Assembly (NCBI GenBank): GCA_964412115.1
Contig: CAYPMM010000003.1
Span: 1-46,673 of the forward strand
Length of the DNA stretch: 46,673 nt
Source: HO2-45-28 sp964412115
GTDB taxonomy: Bacteria > Patescibacteriota > Minisyncoccia > HO2-45-28
Reading direction: 5' to 3'
The notes under the pieces are model-generated. The model saw only the letters and a program-made list of their open reading frames with translations. It did not search any database and was not told the DNA's origin. The position numbers and the translations under genes are program-made. Below are positions 24,385 through 31,428 of the stretch, piece by piece; position 1 is the stretch's first letter, and every line of letters begins with the position of its first letter.

Positions 24385-24413
24385 ATTATATATCATAAGG
24401 CTCGTGTTGTCAA
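24385..24413 (-). promoter_or_regulatory. Fully consensus sigma-70 promoter of the candidate RNA
   Basis: On the minus strand TTGACA (24413-24408) and TATAAT (24390-24385) match consensus exactly with a 17-base spacer. Such a perfect promoter is characteristic of stable RNA genes. Confidence 0.85.
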
Positions 24414-24435
24414 GTGTATGAAAAAATGTTATTAT
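24407..24435 (+). promoter_or_regulatory. Promoter of the VTT-domain gene, sharing its -35 with the opposing RNA promoter
   Basis: TTGTCA (24407-24412) and TATTAT (24430-24435) are 17 bases apart. The -35 bases overlap those of the minus-strand promoter almost completely. The ATG at 24443 lies 7 bases after the -10 box (leaderless). Confidence 0.65.
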
Positions 24436-24442
24436 TTTATAA

Positions 24443-25003
24443 ATGGCCAAGAAATCTCTGAAAATTATTTTTAAGCTCGCGGTTTTAGCCGCGATTTTAG
24501 CGGCCGCTTTTTATTTTGCCCGGGTTTCTCGCGAAAACGAAATGATTGCCGAGCTGGTGTACGATTACGGCTATTACGGAATTTTTTCAGTCGCGGTTAT
24601 CTCCGGCTTCAATCTAGCCGTACCCGTGCCCGCGGTCGCTTTTTTGCCTCTTTTTCTGCAGTCGGGTCTCAATTTTTGGCTTACCATAATTTTGATTACT
24701 GTCGGCGTAACGCTCGCCGACTCCTTTACATATGTTATCGGGCGTCTGGGCCGCGAGGTCATAGACGACAAAAAAAGAATGATAATCGCGCTTGAAAAGG
24801 CGGGGGAGCGCCATTGGTGGGCGCCGATGACCTTGCTTTTTTTGTTTTCCGCCCTTGTTCCTTTGCCGAATGAAATTTTGGTAGTGCCATTAGGGTTTTT
24901 GAATTACAGATTCAGGCGAGTTTGGCCGGTGATTCTTGCGGGAAACTTTGTTTTTAATTTTATTTACGCTTCGGGAGTTATAAATTTGTTTGAGGCGGTT
25001 TAA
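24443..25003 (+). CDS. VTT-domain (DedA/SNARE-associated-like) membrane protein
   Basis: A 186-residue protein with about five hydrophobic segments. The region from YGYYGIFSVAVISGFNLAVPVPA to YVIGRLGREVID and SALVPLPNEILVVPLGFLNYRF follows the VTT/DedA layout, a family that includes lipid scramblases such as the undecaprenyl-phosphate flippases. The typical DedA arginine motif is not obvious, so the call is at family level only. The next gene starts 3 bases after the stop, indicating an operon. Confidence 0.75.
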   Translation: MAKKSLKIIFKLAVLAAILAAAFYFARVSRENEMIAELVYDYGYYGIFSVAVISGFNLAVPVPAVAFLPLFLQSGLNFWLTIILITVGVTLADSFTYVIGRLGREVIDDKKRMIIALEKAGERHWWAPMTLLFLFSALVPLPNEILVVPLGFLNYRFRRVWPVILAGNFVFNFIYASGVINLFEAV

Positions 25004-25006
25004 TTT

Positions 25007-25498
25007 ATGATTTTAACCACACACGCTATAGCCGGAGCGGCTGTCGCCAGCTTGAATCCGACCAGACCCGTTTCCGGATTTTTTGCCGGATTTGTTTTGC
25101 ATTTTATTTTGGACGCCATTCCGCACTGGGATTACAAACTTCGTTCCGGTTCTATTGACCCATATGTCGGTTCTCGTTTTGTTTTTGACCGCGTGTTTTT
25201 CGGCGATGTTTTAAGAATCGGAAGCGACATGTCGCTCGGAATAATTTTGCCGCTCGCGTTTTTTTATTTCTATTCGGATGTCCCGTTCTATACGGTTTTG
25301 GCGGGCGCTGTTGGCGGAATTATGCCGGACGCGCTCCAGTTTGCTTACGGAAGGCTGCGCTGGAAACCGCTTGCCGTACTTCAGGATTTTCACTTCTGGA
25401 TTCATACGAGCCGGAGACTTAGAAATCGGCCGATTTTAGGAATATCGGCTCAAGCCTTGCTTACGGCAATTATAGTTTTTACCGTCGGTTTGTTGTAG
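25007..25498 (+). CDS. DUF457/YdjM-like membrane protein (putative metal-dependent hydrolase)
   Basis: A 163-residue protein with four or five hydrophobic segments. It starts TTHAIAGAAVAS and has GFVLHFILDAIPHWDY; these conserved His and Asp residues are typical of the YdjM/DUF457 inner-membrane hydrolase group. A second conserved part is GGIMPDALQF followed by FHFWIH. Function is unproven. It follows the VTT gene by 3 bases and precedes msrA by 10. Confidence 0.7.
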   Translation: MILTTHAIAGAAVASLNPTRPVSGFFAGFVLHFILDAIPHWDYKLRSGSIDPYVGSRFVFDRVFFGDVLRIGSDMSLGIILPLAFFYFYSDVPFYTVLAGAVGGIMPDALQFAYGRLRWKPLAVLQDFHFWIHTSRRLRNRPILGISAQALLTAIIVFTVGLL

Positions 25499-25508
25499 TT
25501 TTATATAT

Positions 25509-26090
25509 ATGAAAGGAAAACATGAAACGGATTCGGCAAGCTCATTACAAGCCGTTGTTTTCGGCGGTGGGTGTTTTTGGTGCGTTGAGGCTGTTTTTAA
25601 AATGCTAAAAGGGGTTGCCTCTGTCCTGCCAGGATATGCCGGCGGTTTTACGGGCCCGTCACAATCGGCTCCGACTTATGAAGAAGTGTGTTCGGGTAAA
25701 ACCGGACAGGCGGAAGTTATAAAAATAGAATATGACCCGGCGCGAATATCTTTTGAAAACTTGCTTACGGTTTTTTTCGCGGCTCATGATCCGACAACCC
25801 CCAACCGGCAGGGGAACGATGTCGGAACGCAGTACCGCTCGGCGATTTTTTATACGACCGAAGAACAAAAAACGGAAGCAGAAAATTTTATTAAAAAAAT
25901 AAACGATTCTTCATCGGATGGCGCGCCCGCGATTACCGAAGTAAAACCGCTTGATAAGTTTTATCCGGCCGAAGATTATCACAAAGATTATTACGCCAAA
26001 AACAAAAGCGCTTCTTATTGCCAGATGGTGATAAATCCGAAATTGGAAAAAGTAAAAGAAAAATTCGCGGAATTATTAAAAATTAACTAA
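25509..26090 (+). CDS. msrA: Peptide methionine-S-sulfoxide reductase MsrA
   Basis: A 193-residue enzyme with the catalytic GGGCFWCVEA motif, followed by GYAGGFTGPSQSAPTYEEVCSGKTGQAEV and the LLTVFFAAHDPTTPNRQGNDVGTQYRS core. It reduces methionine-S-sulfoxide in oxidised proteins. No signal peptide is present, so it is cytoplasmic. It lies upstream of msrB, separated by a 42-bp perfect palindrome. Confidence 0.95.
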   Translation: MKGKHETDSASSLQAVVFGGGCFWCVEAVFKMLKGVASVLPGYAGGFTGPSQSAPTYEEVCSGKTGQAEVIKIEYDPARISFENLLTVFFAAHDPTTPNRQGNDVGTQYRSAIFYTTEEQKTEAENFIKKINDSSSDGAPAITEVKPLDKFYPAEDYHKDYYAKNKSASYCQMVINPKLEKVKEKFAELLKIN

Positions 26091-26130
26091 CACATCAAAT
26101 GTATTGATATATCAATACATTTGATGTGTT
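26089..26130. repeat. 42-bp perfect palindrome between msrA and msrB
   Basis: The left arm AACACATCAAATGTATTGATA is exactly mirrored by the 21 bases on the right, with no loop. It overlaps the msrA stop codon and is followed by TTTT, so in RNA it would form a long A/U-rich hairpin that could terminate or attenuate. In DNA its inner 20 bp resemble a dimeric operator. Confidence 0.9.
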
Positions 26131-26148
26131 TTAAAAATAAAAAATAAT

Positions 26149-26529
26149 ATGGATGAAAAAGAAATGAAAAACAAGCTCACGCCCGAACAATATAAAGTAA
26201 TGCGCGAGAAGGGGACCGAGGCGCCATTTTCGGGGAAGCTTTTGCATGAAAAAAGAGAGGGGACTTTCAGGTGCGCTGCGTGCGGAAATCCTCTTTTTTC
26301 TTCGGATGCCAAATTTGATTCGGGCACGGGCTGGCCGAGTTTTGATACTGCGCTTCCGGGCGCGGTTGAGTTTAAAAAAGACAGCGAGCATGGTTTGGAA
26401 AGAACCGAAGTCGTCTGCAAAAAGTGCGGGTCCCACTTGGGACACATCTTTGACGACGGACCGAAAGAAACGACCGGCAAGAGGCACTGCATCAACTCCG
26501 TCTGCCTGAAGTTTGAAGAGAAAAAATAA
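26149..26529 (+). CDS. msrB: Peptide methionine-R-sulfoxide reductase MsrB
   Basis: A 126-residue enzyme. It has the two zinc CxxC motifs (CAACGN and CKKCGS), the GTGWPSF motif, and the catalytic Cys in KRHCINSVCLKF. It reduces methionine-R-sulfoxide and complements MsrA encoded just upstream. The whole protein is the MsrB domain with a short N-terminal extension. Confidence 0.95.
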   Translation: MDEKEMKNKLTPEQYKVMREKGTEAPFSGKLLHEKREGTFRCAACGNPLFSSDAKFDSGTGWPSFDTALPGAVEFKKDSEHGLERTEVVCKKCGSHLGHIFDDGPKETTGKRHCINSVCLKFEEKK

Positions 26530-26533
26530 AAAA

Positions 26534-26560
26534 ACTCCGACAAATGTCGGAGTATTTTTA
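26534..26560. terminator. Bidirectional terminator between msrB and the hydrolase gene
   Basis: ACTCCGACA pairs with TGTCGGAGT around AA. T-runs lie on both sides, and it sits between two convergent stop codons. Confidence 0.85.
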
Positions 26561-27148
26561 TTTTTCAGAATGGTTGAGGTGCGAAATCCAGGAGCGGGTT
26601 GCGATTCGCGGACCCCAAACAACAATTTTTTCTTTGGTAAAAATATCTATATGCCCAAAAACGGGCGGAGATTCTTTCTGGCAGTCAAAATTTGAATAGC
26701 GAACGTCCGGTTTTCCGTTATATCCGACTCGTCCCTGTTCTCCCCACGGATGGTTTATAAAAAGAATACGCGACCACCACACCGCGCCGTCGTCTTTGTT
26801 GAAATAAACATGAATCCATCTTACTTGTTTTGCCAATGCTTTATTGGCGTCAAGCGCCGGGTTTATAAGCACTGCTCCGGAAATCGGAGCTCCGCGTTCA
26901 GCGAGCATATATGCCAATGTTCCGCCGTTTGAGTGTCCGACAATTATGTCGCCCGGTTTAATTTTTGGCAGGATTTCCTCAACAATTTCTGGGTTTTTCC
27001 GGCGTGTGGTCACGGCAAAAATATAACCATAGCTATGGACGATGATGTCGCCAAATCCGGCATTTTCAAAATACGGCTTTAACAGTTTCACCACGCCGCC
27101 GGAAGGCTCCGAAGTATGGATTCCATGCAGGATATGGACGGTTGGCAC
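26558..27148 (-). CDS. Alpha/beta hydrolase, GHSNGG type
   Basis: A 196-residue hydrolase. The segment VHILHGIHTSEPSGGVVKLLKPYFENAG opens the fold, the nucleophile elbow is VGHSNGG, and a later NKDDGAVWW and FGHIDIF hold the likely acid and His. Substrate unknown. I chose the GTG at 27148 because AAAAGGAGG lies 7 bases before it. It is divergent from the helicase gene, with 138 bases between them. With that gene it begins a stretch of genes with strong Shine-Dalgarno sites. Confidence 0.82.
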   Translation of the reverse strand: MPTVHILHGIHTSEPSGGVVKLLKPYFENAGFGDIIVHSYGYIFAVTTRRKNPEIVEEILPKIKPGDIIVGHSNGGTLAYMLAERGAPISGAVLINPALDANKALAKQVRWIHVYFNKDDGAVWWSRILFINHPWGEQGRVGYNGKPDVRYSNFDCQKESPPVFGHIDIFTKEKIVVWGPRIATRSWISHLNHSEK

Positions 27149-27286
27149 CGGTCGTCCTCCTTTTCAGGACCCGTTTTTCCGCTGTCATTATACATCGGCA
27201 GGCATTTCTTTACAAGTATAAAAATAAATGTTAAAATCAGCGCGAGGTTCTTTGGAAATTTGAGAACTTGATACGGAGGAAAACGG

Positions 27287-28579
27287 GTGTCGGACAAGGA
27301 TAAGCTCCAGTTTCAGCTTGACGAAGAAAAAAGCGCGGCCTTTAAGCTGATGGAAGAAGCGGGAGAATCTATTTTTTTGACGGGCAGAGCGGGAGCCGGA
27401 AAATCAACCCTGCTTACTCATTTCAGACAGAATACCAAAAAGAATGTTGCCGTCACGGCTTCTACCGGAATCGCCGCCATAAATGTAAGCGGACAGACGC
27501 TCCACTCTTTTTTTGGCTTCGGCATTGATATTACGCCTGAAAAAGCGGCCGAAGGGTGTCATCCTCGGCGCAGTGAGTTGCTCAAGGCCGTTGACACCAT
27601 CGTCGTTGACGAAATTTCAATGGTGCGGGCCGATCTTTTGGATGCCGTGGATGCCAGATTGCGCTTCTGCCGTGAAAACGATTTGCCTTTTGGCGGAGTC
27701 CAGATGGTTTTTATCGGTGATCTTTACCAGCTTCCGCCGGTTTTGGAAGAAAGGGACAAGACGTGGTTTTTGAAATCTTACGATAGCCCTTACTTTTTTT
27801 CGGCACGGTCTTTCAAAAAAGCCGGTGTTAAGCACGTTGTTTTAAACAACGTTTACCGCCAGACAGAAAAAAAGTTTATTGAGGTCTTAAACAAGATGAG
27901 GATAGGGGAATTTTCTGAAAAAGATTTAGCCATGCTCAATAAGAGAGCAAAAGCTTCTATTTCCCGCAGGTCCATGAAAGGGGCTGTGTATCTGACCACG
28001 ACCAACAATCTTGCCGAAAACATAAACGCAGAAGAGCTGATGCGGCTCAAGGGCGATGCGAAAACATGGCGAGGAATTATTATCGGAAATTTTCCGACAC
28101 ACAGAATTCCGGCATCACAAAACCTTGTTTTAAAAGTCGGAGCACAAGTCATGCTTTTAAATAATGATTCGCAGGGAAGATGGGTCAACGGCGACATTGG
28201 CAAGGTGGCCGGATTTGGCGATATTGGCGTTCAGGTTGAGATTGCCAAGAGAGGAACGCACACCCTGACCACTCATCGCTGGGACAGTATTGAGTTCGCT
28301 TATAATGAAAGGCTAAAAAAGACGGAAAGCGTCGTGAAAGGCTCTTACTATCAATATCCGCTTAAGCTTGCCTGGGCGGTGACAATCCACAAGTCGCAAG
28401 GCCAGACTTTTGACAAGGTCGTAATTGATCTTGGGAAAGGGGCCTTTGCTCCCGGACAGGCGTATGTCGCTTTGAGCAGGTGTACTTCGCTTGGCGGACT
28501 GACGCTGCGTCAGCCCATCAGGAAAGATGACGTTTTTGTAGACGAGCCAGTGGCTCGTTTTATGAACGGCGCGGTTTAG
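27287..28579 (+). CDS. PIF1-like superfamily 1 DNA helicase
   Basis: A 430-residue helicase. The motifs are GRAGAGKSTLL (I), TASTGIAAINVSGQTLHSFFG (Ia), VVDEISMV (II), IGDLYQLPPV (III), and in the C-terminal domain AVTIHKSQGQTFDKVVID (V) and AYVALSRCTSLGGL (VI). PIF1 proteins are 5'-3' helicases that unwind G-quadruplexes, R-loops and replication barriers. This is a minimal form with no additional domain. The GTG at 27287 is preceded by GGAGG at good spacing. It lies 37 bases upstream of an ATP-dependent DNA ligase gene, so the two probably form a repair or replication unit. Confidence 0.92.
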   Translation: MSDKDKLQFQLDEEKSAAFKLMEEAGESIFLTGRAGAGKSTLLTHFRQNTKKNVAVTASTGIAAINVSGQTLHSFFGFGIDITPEKAAEGCHPRRSELLKAVDTIVVDEISMVRADLLDAVDARLRFCRENDLPFGGVQMVFIGDLYQLPPVLEERDKTWFLKSYDSPYFFSARSFKKAGVKHVVLNNVYRQTEKKFIEVLNKMRIGEFSEKDLAMLNKRAKASISRRSMKGAVYLTTTNNLAENINAEELMRLKGDAKTWRGIIIGNFPTHRIPASQNLVLKVGAQVMLLNNDSQGRWVNGDIGKVAGFGDIGVQVEIAKRGTHTLTTHRWDSIEFAYNERLKKTESVVKGSYYQYPLKLAWAVTIHKSQGQTFDKVVIDLGKGAFAPGQAYVALSRCTSLGGLTLRQPIRKDDVFVDEPVARFMNGAV

Positions 28580-28616
28580 CTTCATAAACAACCCAAAAAC
28601 CCAAGGGAGGTGACGG

Positions 28617-29801
28617 GTGCCAGCGCGAAAGAGCAAGGGCGATGCCGGGAAATTCGTTTTTGATTTTGAAAGTCTGCCGGAAGGGTTTGTTTTGGCAAAG
28701 CCGATTCAGCGCGAAGCTTACGACCCCGAAGTTCTCGAAGAGCTTGAAAAAGAGGGAAGGCTGCTCAAAACTCGCAAACGAGACGGCTGGAAGCTTTTTG
28801 CCCTTTTCAACAAAAAAGGCAAGGCCAGAATTTTCACCGACGGCTTGCGCGACGTGAGCGATCGCGTTCCGCATCTGGTCAAAGAATTGGAAAGTTTAGG
28901 CTGGTCAAAAACTCTTTTAGTCGGCGAAGGGGTTATGGTTGTAAACGGAAAAGACGAGAGGACGGCCGCCCAGAGCGTTCTAAATAGCGGTCCAAAACGG
29001 GCGCTTGAAGTTCAGGAAGAGCTCGGTCTTATGCGGTTCGTTACTTTTGACATTATTTTTTCCATGGGTGTTTGCGTTCTTGATACTTCATATAAAGTTC
29101 GTTTGGCCTCTCTTAAGGATTTAGGACTCCAGCCGTCATTAAAACATGTTTCCGATGTGGAGGTCGTTGACGAAACTCTTGAGACGGCAAAAAAGATGGT
29201 GGTTGAAAAGAAATGGGAAGGACTCGTGCTTTACGATAGCGAGTTTCGTTCATCTTTCCGTCTTGACGGCAAAAGTCCGGAACGAGTCAAAGGCTGTTAT
29301 AAATGGAAGCCGATTTATGAGGACGATTTCATTGTTCGCAGGTGGCTGGCCTCAAAAACAGATCCCGAACGGATGAAAGAGGTTGAACTTTTACAGATTG
29401 ACCCGAAGACTGGGAAGGAATTTTCATGCGGGAAACTCGGCGGGTTTTCAAACGATATGCGCGAGAAGCTGAAGAAAATTCGCTATCCCATAGTGATGCA
29501 GGTAAATTTTGACGGGCGTTTTGCTTCTGGAAAACTGGACAACGCTCGTTTTGCGGATATTCGCAAAGACAAAAAGCCGAAGGACTGCGTAGCTCCGAAA
29601 GGTTTTACTCCAGAAAGCAGAAATAAATCTGCCAAACCCGCATCTTCAGGCGGTGGCGGTGGCGGAGATATTTTAGACTCCGCTGTTGATGTAATTGCCG
29701 ATGTGGCCGGAGCGGTGGTTGAAAATCTGGGCGGTGCCACCGAAGTCGCGGGCGATATTGCCGGCGAGGTTATAGAAGGTTTGGGCGATATTTGTTCCTA
29801 G
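28617..29801 (+). CDS. ATP-dependent DNA ligase with unusual C-terminal tail
   Basis: A 394-residue protein. Nucleotidyltransferase motifs: KRDG (I, adenylated Lys) in LLKTRKRDGWKLFA, DGLRD (III), GEGVMV (near IIIa/IV), FVTFDIIF, EGLVLYD (IV), CYKWKP (V). An OB-fold region follows (about 240-340). It seals nicks using ATP; bacteria also use NAD-dependent LigA for replication, so this is probably for repair. The last ~60 residues are a Gly-rich spacer and an Ala/Val/Gly/Asp-rich amphipathic repeat (DVAGAVVENLGG, DIAGEVIEGLGD) not usual for ligases. The GTG start follows GGGAGG. It lies directly after the PIF1-like gene. Confidence 0.88.
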   Translation: MPARKSKGDAGKFVFDFESLPEGFVLAKPIQREAYDPEVLEELEKEGRLLKTRKRDGWKLFALFNKKGKARIFTDGLRDVSDRVPHLVKELESLGWSKTLLVGEGVMVVNGKDERTAAQSVLNSGPKRALEVQEELGLMRFVTFDIIFSMGVCVLDTSYKVRLASLKDLGLQPSLKHVSDVEVVDETLETAKKMVVEKKWEGLVLYDSEFRSSFRLDGKSPERVKGCYKWKPIYEDDFIVRRWLASKTDPERMKEVELLQIDPKTGKEFSCGKLGGFSNDMREKLKKIRYPIVMQVNFDGRFASGKLDNARFADIRKDKKPKDCVAPKGFTPESRNKSAKPASSGGGGGGDILDSAVDVIADVAGAVVENLGGATEVAGDIAGEVIEGLGDICS

Positions 29802-29814
29802 ATATTAAGTTAAG

Positions 29815-29843
29815 AAGCCGTTCCGAAAATCGGGACGGCTTTT
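29815..29843 (+). terminator. Terminator after the DNA ligase gene
   Basis: AAGCCGTTCCG pairs with CGGGACGGCTT around AAAAT, with a short T tail. Confidence 0.75.
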
Positions 29844-29860
29844 AAAATTACCTCACGAGC

Positions 29861-29888
29861 TTGACAAAAAATAACCTTGAGATATAAT
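29861..29888 (+). promoter_or_regulatory. Promoter of the flotillin operon
   Basis: TTGACA (29861-29866) and TATAAT (29883-29888) are both perfect consensus, with a 16-base spacer. A leader of about 50 nt with GGGAGG before the ATG follows. Confidence 0.8.
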
Positions 29889-29944
29889 GCTTTCAGGTTT
29901 TTGATAAAAAGTTCGTTGTAAAAATTTTTTTGGGAGGAATAAAA

Positions 29945-30436
29945 ATGTTTGGTCCTAGCCGTAAAGAGGTTCAAGCCAAGATTGATTCGGCAATCAGCGC
30001 TCTTCGGGAGGATTTTGAAAGACGCCTTAAAAGGATGGACGCTTCGCCTGGCGCGAAAGAATTAGCCAGAGATGCCATGCGTGAGTTAACCACGTCGGTT
30101 GATGCCAAAGAATTTCTTGGAAATATTCTTTTAACAAAAGGTTTGACCATAGAAGGTTTGGTAAAGAGCGCTGTTGCTGAAGAAGTCAGATCGGACGCAG
30201 TAAAAAACATTATTGAGCAAGCGGTTAGCGACATTGAGAATGTTGATATGGGCGAAATATATGAAAAAACTGCCGAACGTCTGACCACGCTTATAATGAA
30301 AGAACACAAAGACGACCTGATTAGGGAATGCGCCGAACAGCTGGCCGATCCTCTTTACGACGCGATCGATTTGGATGATCTGTATCCGATAGTCGGCGAG
30401 CGCGTTTTGGAAAAGTTTCGTAAAGAGGGGGGTTAG
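29945..30436 (+). CDS. Hypothetical cytoplasmic helical protein, first gene of the flotillin operon
   Basis: A 163-residue, strongly charged, predicted all-helical protein with no transmembrane segment. It starts MFGPSRKEVQAKIDSAISALREDFERRLKRM, likely coiled coil, and ends with an acidic segment (DPLYDAIDLDDLYPIVGERVLEKFRKEGG). I recognise no family. The ATG at 29945 is preceded by GGGAGG at 7 bases; a TTG at 29930 overlaps that site and is rejected. It is 2 bases from the next gene, so both are co-translated. Position suggests a partner of the NfeD/flotillin pair. Confidence 0.7.
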   Translation: MFGPSRKEVQAKIDSAISALREDFERRLKRMDASPGAKELARDAMRELTTSVDAKEFLGNILLTKGLTIEGLVKSAVAEEVRSDAVKNIIEQAVSDIENVDMGEIYEKTAERLTTLIMKEHKDDLIRECAEQLADPLYDAIDLDDLYPIVGERVLEKFRKEGG

Positions 30437-30438
30437 GG

Positions 30439-30780
30439 ATGGACGCAAATCCAATCACCAACCTTGTCATCAGCCACTTCGGGAGAGACAATATTGCTCA
30501 AGAGGCGGTCAGTTTCGTTTTAAAGTCGCTTAAGAGCAAGTCTGTCGTGAAGTCGGCGGCTATTGCTCTTGAAACTCTGGGTTACGCGGCTTTCGGCTCT
30601 GGTGTTGACGGTCCGAACGAGCGGCAGATAGCCAGTGGCGTTGAAAAAGTCAGAGTATTGCTTGAAAAAAACGGTTTATCCGAAGTTGATCCGGCCAAAT
30701 TTTTTGCCGGTGTCCTAATTTCTGCCAAATATCTTCACGAAAATAAATCCGCTCTTGATGGATTAAAGCGCCTGTTATGA
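30439..30780 (+). CDS. Hypothetical protein, second gene of the flotillin operon
   Basis: A 113-residue helical soluble protein (for example QEAVSFVLKSLKSKSVVKSAAIALETLGYAAFG), with no recognised domain. A G-rich SD (GAGGGGGG) overlaps the stop of the preceding gene, 2 bases before this ATG. It is followed by a perfect 10-bp hairpin with a T-run, which may reduce read-through to nfeD. Confidence 0.65.
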   Translation: MDANPITNLVISHFGRDNIAQEAVSFVLKSLKSKSVVKSAAIALETLGYAAFGSGVDGPNERQIASGVEKVRVLLEKNGLSEVDPAKFFAGVLISAKYLHENKSALDGLKRLL

Positions 30781-30785
30781 GATGT

Positions 30786-30820
30786 CCTCGGATCCTTCGG
30801 GTGGATCCGAGGGAATTTTT
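30786..30820 (+). terminator. Intra-operon terminator or attenuator before nfeD
   Basis: CCTCGGATCC pairs perfectly with GGATCCGAGG around TTCGGGT, then GAATTTTT. No new promoter is obvious before the next gene, so partial read-through is likely. Confidence 0.7.
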
Positions 30821-30848
30821 AAAAACCTCGCGAAAGGAGGGGAAAAAG

Positions 30849-31391
30849 ATGGTATTTCTGTGGATAGGCGTTGCTGGATTTTTGGTGATGGCTGTGGCCG
30901 CTGTCCTTGGCCATGACGGAGATGTTGACGGAGGCGATTATCATTTTGACCATGATGTCGGCGGGCACGAGGTTTCGGACAATTCTTCCTCCGGCCCAAG
31001 TCCGTTCAGTCTGCGCACGATAAGTATTTTTGTCATGGTTTTCGGGTTCAGTGGTTTTTTGGCTAATTTTTACGGAGCGTCCGATTTCATATCGTCGGTA
31101 ATCGGAATGGCTTTCGGGATTGTTTTTGCAATGCTTGCATACTATGGGTTCAGAATGCTTTACGCCCAGCAGGGCTCATCGACGATTGCCATAGCCGGCC
31201 TTGTCGGCCAAACCGCCGAAGTCATCAATGTCATTCCGGAAGGCGGAGTGGGAGAGGTTATGGTCGCTTCAAGTGGCCAGAAACAGGCTTTTCTCGCCCG
31301 CTCCCGTGATGGACGGGTTCAGGCGGGGTCCAAGGTTAAGATAGTTGATGTTCTTGGGTCGAATCTTCTTGTTTCCAAAAATCTGAACTAA
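30849..31391 (+). CDS. NfeD-like membrane protein (flotillin partner)
   Basis: A 180-residue protein. It has an N-terminal helix, a His/Asp-rich loop (HDGDVDGGDYHFDHDVGGHE), two further hydrophobic segments (about 60-110), and a C-terminal NfeD OB-fold (GLVGQTAEVINVIPEGGVGEVMVASSGQKQAFLARSRDG and the KVKIVDVLGSNLLV strand). NfeD proteins pair with flotillins in membrane microdomains, as in the B. subtilis yuaF-floT pair. The His/Asp-rich loop may bind metal; this is an inference. The ATG at 30849 has AAAGGAGGGG upstream. The flotillin gene follows after 37 bases. Confidence 0.85.
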   Translation: MVFLWIGVAGFLVMAVAAVLGHDGDVDGGDYHFDHDVGGHEVSDNSSSGPSPFSLRTISIFVMVFGFSGFLANFYGASDFISSVIGMAFGIVFAMLAYYGFRMLYAQQGSSTIAIAGLVGQTAEVINVIPEGGVGEVMVASSGQKQAFLARSRDGRVQAGSKVKIVDVLGSNLLVSKNLN

Positions 31392-31428
31392 CCAACTAAC
31401 CCACCACACCGAGAGGAGGAGATAGGGT

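Noticed and set aside
24067..24450. 127-residue minus-strand frame over the structured RNA region (and plus-strand frames 23982-24239, 24071-24358)
   Set aside because: The frame starts upstream of the consensus promoter, has a low-complexity Ala/Pro/Gly/Ser composition typical of GC-rich structured DNA, and matches no family. The promoter, hairpins and terminator explain the region better.
26131..26625. 164-residue minus-strand frame over msrB
   Set aside because: It is antisense to msrB and passes through its terminator.
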